Source: Cepaea nemoralis (taxonomy: Eukaryota; Mollusca; Gastropoda; Stylommatophora; Helicidae). From it: a stretch of DNA of 64,000 nt. This document shows, piece after piece, positions 58,591 to 64,000 of the stretch. The translations under genes were made by a program, and so were the position numbers. How positions within the stretch are numbered: the first letter of the stretch is position 1; each line of letters starts with the position of its first letter. The notes under the pieces are model-generated. The model was given only the letters and a program-made list of their open reading frames with translations. It did not search any database and was not told the origin of the DNA. Location of the stretch: NCBI GenBank assembly GCA_014155875.1, contig JACEFZ010028138.1, forward strand, positions 222,089-286,088, given 5' to 3'.

Positions 58591-58746
58591 CCATTGACAG
58601 CGGTTGAGGCTAATGTGTTTCGTAAACCAGTGTTAGAATCATGTACACATTTCATTAAAATGGCACACTTTGGAAAGGATGTTGACGATTTTAAGGCCTC
58701 TCGAGGGATTCACATACGGTCTGCGGAACAAACGGAACATTTTACT
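58591..58746 (+). CDS. Possible host exon, unknown family
   Basis: The frame is open for 52 codons between an acceptor-like taactag (ending 58590) and a strong donor ACT|GTAAGT at 58746/58747. It contains an in-frame ATG in good context at 58660 (attaaaATGG), giving MAHFGKDVDDFKASRGIHIR and then SAEQTEHFT. The composition is protein-like, and no repeat in the window matches it. It could be the first coding exon (58660-58746) or an internal one. No continuing exon was identified before 64000. I do not recognise the protein; chance is not excluded. Confidence 0.35.
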
Positions 58747-59026
58747 GTAAGTTACTGTTGTCTATCTGTTTCTGTTGTTGTTTTTCTCTTACTTTACGCA
58801 CGTTACTAACTTAAGTCTTAACTGTTACTGACTGTTATTAATATGTGCTAAGGTTAAACATGTTCCTGTTTTATTAAATTAAATATTATTATCATCAAAA
58901 TTTAGTTAATTTCATACTATTCTATTGTATTAGTCAATTAAAATTAGTTACTATTAACTAACTATTTACTAATTATTAATTACTGTAGTGACTACCGTAA
59001 TATATTAATTATATATATATAAATAT

Positions 59027-59178
59027 GGCACTCTTCCGATTGACGGGTCTAAATAGTTCCGCAGTGAATAAGTCAGGGGTTAAGGGTTAGGGTTAGTGTT
59101 AAACTAACACTGACCCTAACCCTTAACCCTAACTTATTCACTGCTGAACTATTTAGACCCGTCAATCGGAAGAGTGCC
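59027..59178. mobile_element. Palindromic MITE with telomere-like core, copy 2
   Basis: 152 bp with the same ends (ggcactcttccg / cggaagagtgcc) and the same centre (gggttaagggttagggttag and its complement) as 41238-41390. Arm sequence is diverged (attgacgggtctaaatag versus aattccggtcccaaatag). No intact 8-bp target duplication, because a related foldback abuts its right end. Confidence 0.88.
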
Positions 59179-59179
59179 T

Positions 59180-59249
59180 AGTTCTGCAGTGAATAATTTT
59201 ATATAGCTAACCCTAACCCTAACCCTAATCACTTATTCTCTGCAGAACT
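59180..59249. repeat. Small foldback with a (CCCTAA)n core
   Basis: Arms agttctgcagtgaataa (59180-59196) and ttattctctgcagaact (59233-59249) match at 16 of 17. Between them is ctaaccctaaccctaaccct. It resembles the inner half of the adjacent palindrome. Confidence 0.8.
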
Positions 59250-59495
59250 ATTATATATATATATATATATATCTTATATATAAAAGGCAATCTCCGTCCG
59301 TATGTCCTTTATGCGCTCGCGAACGGCCCATCCGATTGAGATGACATTTTCTACACGTCTTCCTTTCATTCCAGCGCAGCCAACTGTCATATTTTTTTAG
59401 TGTGAAATCGGCTGCTTACCCAATATTATTTAATTTTCCATTTTTCATTATAATTTCTATACAGCGAGGGGACCTAACTCTGTAAAAGTTATTTC

Positions 59496-59642
59496 TTCTT
59501 CTTCTTCTTCTTCGTTCATCCGAAGTTTTTTTTCCGGATGTGATTGCGTTGTGCCTGTTTACAGCAGAGCTGCGTTCTTGCGCCGTTAGGCCGACACATC
59601 CGACTTCTGCGGGCATTTGTTGACCGGGTTAACCTTCCCGGG
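59496..59642 (-). mobile_element. 147-bp SINE with (GAA)n tail
   Basis: Flanked by a perfect 14-bp duplication gtaaaagttatttc (59482-59495, 59643-59656). On the minus strand it starts cccgggaaggttaaccc and ends gatgaacgaagaagaagaag. A 35-bp piece of the same tail region lies at about 3686-3720. No clear tRNA promoter boxes were seen. Confidence 0.85.
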
Positions 59643-60064
59643 GTAAAAGTTATTTCAAGGGGCATAACTTTTAATAACTTTTCTGTATAACTTATAGTCA
59701 TATTGTGGCATCGTTTTCAAAGATTTATAAACTCTTTGTCCATAGTTATGTACCGGCATATGAGTTATAATAAATAATGATACATTCTTTAAGGGCATTT
59801 TTAAAGTTTTCATAAAAATAATGCACAATGCATAACATTGTAACTCATCTTTTTATGCTTAAGAAGTTACTGTAGTCATGCAGGTGATTAGAAAGAGTTT
59901 TCATTAAAAATAATGGATGGTGTGTGGAAGGACATTCTTTTAAGTTACTTTTTTTGTTGTATGAAGTTAATGAGACGCTACCCGCCAGGAGCTGGGCAAA
60001 ACCACGCCGGGTCAGATAGATAGACAGACCCACCTTTTCGCTGCAGTTGTCTACAGGCATATGC

Positions 60065-61190
60065 GTTAAAATCCTCCTCCTCTCCCCTCCTCCTCCTCCT
60101 ACCCTCTTCCCCTCCACCTCCTCCCTCTCCCTCCTCCTCACTCTCCCTCCTCTTCCCTCTTTCTCCTCCTCATCCTTCCTCCTCCTCCCTCTTCCTCCTA
60201 CCTCCTCCCTCCTCCTAATCACTTCCTCTTCCTTCCTCCTCCCTTCTCCTTCTCTCTCCTCCCACCTTCTAATTCTACATCCTCCCCCTCATCCCTCCTC
60301 CTCCCTCCTCCCCCCTTCTCCTCCCTCTCCTCCTCATCCCTCCTCCTCCCTTCTCCTCCCTCCTCTCCTCTCTATCTCCTCCCTCCTCCTCCCTCTACCT
60401 CTTCCCTCCTCCTCCCTCCACATCCCTCCTCCTCCTCCCTCCTCCTCCTCCTTCTCCCTCTTCCTCCTCCCTCCTCCTAATCACTCCTCTTCCTTCCTCC
60501 TCCCTTCTCCTCCTATCTCCTCCTACTCCCTCCTCCTCCCTCCTCCTCCTACATCCTCCCCCTCATCCCTCCTCCTCCCCCTCCTCCTCTCTCCACCTCC
60601 CTCCTCCTCCTCCCCTCCTCCTCCCTCGCTCTTCCTCCTCCTCCCTCCTCATCCTTCTCCTCCTTCTCCTCCCTCTTCCTCCTCCCTCCGCCTCCCTCCA
60701 CCTCCCTCCTCCTCCTCCCCCCTGTGTTCTTCTCCTCCCTCCTTCTCCCTCCTCCTCCTTCTCCTTCCTCATCCCTCCTCCCCTCCCTCTTTCTCCTACC
60801 CTCCTCCTCCTCCTCCTCCTGCCTCCTCCTCCTGCCTCCTCATCCTTCCTCCTCATCCTTCCTCCTCCTTCCTCCTCCCTCCTCCCTTCTCCTACCTCCT
60901 CCTCCTCTCTCCTCCTCCTAATCCCTCCTCCTCCTCCTATTCCTCCCTACTCCTCCCTCCTCCTTCCTCCTCCCTCCTCCTCCCTTCCTCCTACCTCCTC
61001 CTCCTCTATCCTCCTAATCCCTCCTCCTCCCTCCTATTCCTCCCTACTCCTCCTCCTCCTTCCTCCTCCCTCCTCTTCCCTCCTCCTCCTCTCTCCGCCT
61101 ATCTCTTCCTCCCTCCTACTCCTCCCTCCTCCACCTCCCTCTTCCTCCTCCCAGCTCCTACTCCTCCTTTTCCTTCTTCTGCTGATGCTG
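60065..61190. repeat. Polypyrimidine (TCC/TCCTCC) tract, about 1.1 kb
   Basis: Nearly pure pyrimidine on the plus strand, mainly tcc and tccctcc units with scattered A. It yields spurious Ser/Pro/Leu and Arg/Glu/Gly ORFs on both strands. It sits within the Helitron borders. Confidence 0.95.
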
Positions 61191-61317
61191 CCTGCCGCCG
61201 CTCCATTTACCCAAGTTAATTGTTGGGGAAGATGTAAAGATCTTTCAAGTGCTCTTTCTAATGCTTTTTGTAAGTTGGTCTTCGTTTATCTAAGGTTGTT
61301 CTAACTGCAACCAATAA

Positions 61318-61743
61318 ATGATTAGACAGACAGGCAGACAGACAGACAGACAGACAGAGAGGGAGGGACGGACAGACAGACAGACAGACAGACAGTCAGG
61401 GAACGGGAACTTATATGACTACTTATATGAATTAAATGAGATGCTCGCCATCAGGGGCTGGGCGAAGCCGGGCCGGATCAGACAGACAGACAGACATATA
61501 GACAGACAGACAGACAGATAGATAGTCGGGAACGGGAACGGGAGCTTATATGACTACTTATATGAATTAAATGAGATGCTCCACACCAGGAGTTGGGCGA
61601 TGCCGGGCCGGGTCAGACAGACAGACAGAAAGACAGACAGACAGACAGTCGGTAACGGGAACGAGAACTTATATGACTACTTATATGAATTAAATGAGAT
61701 GCTCCCCACCAGGGACTGGGCGAAGCCGGGCCGGGTCAGCTAG
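61318..61743. repeat. Repeated Helitron 3'-end cassettes separated by (CAGA)n
   Basis: Three cassettes of about 120-130 bp (gaacttatatgactacttat ... gccgggccgggtcag). Each of the first two is followed by an (ACAG)n run where the terminal CTAG should be; only the last ends in CTAG. A first related 3' end with an (atag)n run is at about 59960-60025. Confidence 0.88.
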
Positions 61744-61977
61744 TATATATATAAATTATTAATAATATTGTAAATAATAAATAACTAATATATTATGATA
61801 TTCTATTATAAATTAAAGAATAGCTGATTACATTTAATTAGTTTATTTTTATGCTGCAATTATTGTATATTTAGCAGCAGCCATATACAACTGGGGAGTC
61901 TGTCTTGCTTTCTTCAATCTTTCTTATTTTCACAATATCCTGTTAAACTCAGTCTGTTATTATAGGTTATAATTTCT

Positions 61978-62130
61978 TTTTCCATATCCTATTTACAAGA
62001 TATTGCAGTCAAAACCAGTATTTTTCAGCTGCTGTTGATGTCTTGGCAAGTTTTACATTCAGTAGTTTGCCATTGCTTTCTGAACGTCCAGCTCACATAC
62101 CTTTCCATAAGAAACCAACGCGATCCGCTG
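61978..62130 (+). repeat. Repeat R1 fragment
   Basis: ttccatatcctatttacaag to the gaacgtccagctcaca and gatccgctgcc region matches R1 at 16201. Confidence 0.8.
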
Positions 62131-62642
62131 CCGAACCTCGCGCAGAATGCCCAGACCTAAACACGGATGACATACACCCATGGCCATACTATATAGATGA
62201 AGGAGAGATCGTCCCATGGCTGACCACAGAGGAAGAAATTGAAAGACAACAAAAACTCAAACTCAAAGAGAATAAAGGCACAAGGAAGAAAATGAAAACA
62301 TTGAAAAGCTACTACGGGCTATACACAAGAAAGGAAGCAAAAAGACCAAAAAAAAGTCCTTATAAGAACTGCAACCAGAAGAGCCAGAAACTGCCACTAA
62401 CAAAAGAAACACCCAGGAGACGGGCTCAAAGGACAGTCACCACAAACCCCCAGCTGACGTCATAGACAAATCAGCATAACCAGTCCGAGATAGGACTCAC
62501 TCGTAAGAGTGCACAAGACAAGAATTAGGGTGAATGAACCCACAAAAACCACGGACCCCAACAATAACCACAGCTGAAGAGGCAGGTTGAATGAGGCCAA
62601 ATTTGGAATAAAAAAAAAAAAATTGGAATTGGAATTGGAATC
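62131..62642 (+). mobile_element. Unknown retroelement fragment with (ATTGGA)n tail
   Basis: An open frame runs to 62463 and encodes a charged segment (ECPDLNTDDIHPWPYYIDEG, then Lys-rich sequence). Noncoding sequence follows, then a poly(A)-like run and attggaattggaattggaat. The tail shape is that of a LINE or SINE 3' end. I do not recognise the protein; it lacks RT motifs. It directly follows R1, so R1 could be its 5' part. Confidence 0.5.
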
Positions 62643-62644
62643 AT

Positions 62645-64000
62645 GTGCCATGCCGGTAAGCATGGGCGGTCATGACTCACCATTTCACTCAATCACCAGA
62701 GTCGTGGATCAGCTCAGTGTTCTTGTCTCAATTGTGCCACATGGTCAAGCTATCCAGGTATTTACTTCTTAGTCTTCCCCATGTTCTCTTCCCCTCGATC
62801 TTGCCAGTTTTCACCAAGTTCTACAGTTTATTTCTTCTCATAACATGTCCAAAAAATGTTGACAGTCTATGTCTAATTTCTCTAATCAATTACAATTTTT
62901 TATATTTCTTGTAGTACTTGGTCATTGGTTTTTATGTCTGTCCATTGTATTCATTGCATTTTCCTCAGAAACCAAATTTCCACAGCCATAAGATGTTTTT
63001 CAGCTTGACTGCTCATTGTTTAAGCTTCACATCCATACAAAGTTCAGGCTCTATGTAGCACCTCAACACTCTTTTTCTTGTTTGAACTGACATATTTTTA
63101 TTGGTCAGTATGTTTTTCATCTAGCTAAAGACTAATTTCGCCATGGCGATTCTTGCTCTAATCTTTTCAAGGCATCTCCCATCTTATATTACTGTTCTGA
63201 GATAATTGTACCGATTCACTTATTGAAGAATAGTCCCATTTACTTTTATATTACATTGTGGTATTTTGTTCTTCCTAGTGACGACCATAATCTGTGTCTT
63301 TTTACAATTTAATTCTAACCCTAGTTGTTCATTGTGTGCAACAACCACGTCTACTAATTGTTGCAGATCCTGCTCATTGTCTGCAATCAATACTGCATCA
63401 TCTGCATATCTATTGTTATTGATGTTTCATCCTCCAATGATGATTCCATTTATATCTTCTACATTTCTGAAAATATTTTCACTGTATAGTGAAAAACGAT
63501 CTAGAGACATTACACATCCCCGTCTCACACCTCTCTAAATAGTCTGATATCGACCCACTTCATTATTAATCCTTATGGCAGCTTTTTGTTTCCTATATAT
63601 GTGTTTTTAGAAGTCTAAGGTCTTTCCCAACAATTTGTAGATCTGTAAGCATCTTCATCATGTTAACATGTTTTACTCTGTCGAAAGCCTTTGGGTGGTC
63701 AATAAAGCAAAGATGTATATCTTTGTTTACTTCTATAGAACGTTCAATTACTGATCGCAGCATATACACAGCATTTACTGTACCCTTTCTTTCTACAAAC
63801 CCACATTGTTCTTCTCCTATTTTAGGTTGTATTTTCTTCCTCACTCTTTGCATGATAATTCGTAGCAAAATCTTTGTGATGTGACTCATTATACTAATTG
63901 ATCGATGCTGATAACATTCCAAGGCTCCTGATTTCTTTGGGCTTGCAATAAATACAGAATTACAACATTCAGAAGGTATATCTCCAGTATCATATATTGT
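62645..64000 (-). pseudogene. LINE-D-related element, 3' part, running off the window
   Basis: The minus strand from 63960 reads a degraded NYRSISIMSH, EEQCGFVERKGTVNAVYML, LCFIDHPKAFDRVKHVNMM, then YADDAVLIADNEQDLQQL (catalytic YADD, in the 63340-63420 area), and a C-terminus GHVMRRNKL with a TAHAYRHGT end near 62650. At least four frame changes or stops. Confidence 0.85.

Larger units (their letters stand above)
59272..61743 (+). mobile_element. Helitron-like element with expanded 3' region
   Basis: The 5' end TCTTATATATAAAAGGCAAT follows an A, with the ctttatgcgctcgcgaacgg block. The final 3' end gccgggccgggtcagCTAG is followed by T. The interior (59660-59830) matches the Helitron at 42245-42440. 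It has been expanded by a pyrimidine tract and by repeated 3'-end cassettes, and it contains a small SINE. Noncoding. Confidence 0.8.

Noticed and set aside
60047..61219. 390-codon Ser/Pro/Leu-rich ORF and the minus-strand Arg/Glu/Gly ORF
   Set aside because: Artefacts of the polypyrimidine tract; no protein-like composition outside the repeat.

Overview
The window is invertebrate nuclear DNA: spliced coding exons with GT/AG borders, four intronic minisatellites, and a dense load of non-LTR retrotransposons, tRNA-derived SINEs, a Penelope-type element, Helitrons and foldback elements. The repeat mix and the type of host gene fit a lophotrochozoan, most likely a mollusc. That placement is inference from style; no ribosomal or mitochondrial marker is present.

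The one well-supported host gene is on the minus strand from 30280 to 683. Five coding exons (30280-28994, 21003-20837, 17292-17160, 11641-11503, 2646-683) chain with compatible phases and canonical splice sites into an open frame of 1229 codons. The product is a GRDP-like protein (glycine-rich-domain/DUF1399 family). Its last exon carries an 18-bp minisatellite encoding about 21 hexapeptides.

Its introns hold most of the left half. Intron 4 (2647-11502) contains LINE and Penelope remnants and a three-level nest (SINE in an I-type LINE in another LINE). Intron 3 (11642-17159) holds a 2.1-kb 34-bp minisatellite and a decayed copy of exon 3. Intron 2 (17293-20836) holds a 36-bp array and a 1.6-kb 32-bp array with higher-order structure. 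Intron 1 (21004-28993) holds a rearranged block: a 411-bp tandem duplication, a foldback, and a 1.37-kb duplication whose two copies are separated by a 2.5-kb LINE segment copied from about 9 kb away.

Upstream of the gene, 31262-39930 is a stack of at least five elements whose order can be read from target-site duplications and restored reading frames. From 40 to 52 kb there are foldback and Helitron elements, SINEs, LINE 3' ends and microsatellites. From 52 to 64 kb there are a long degenerate LINE, a Ty3/gypsy RNase H remnant, an internally deleted LINE derivative, a possible host exon of unknown family at 58660-58746, two foldbacks with telomere-like cores, a Helitron with repeat-expanded 3' ends, and a LINE running off the window. 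None of the elements appears coding-competent as it stands.
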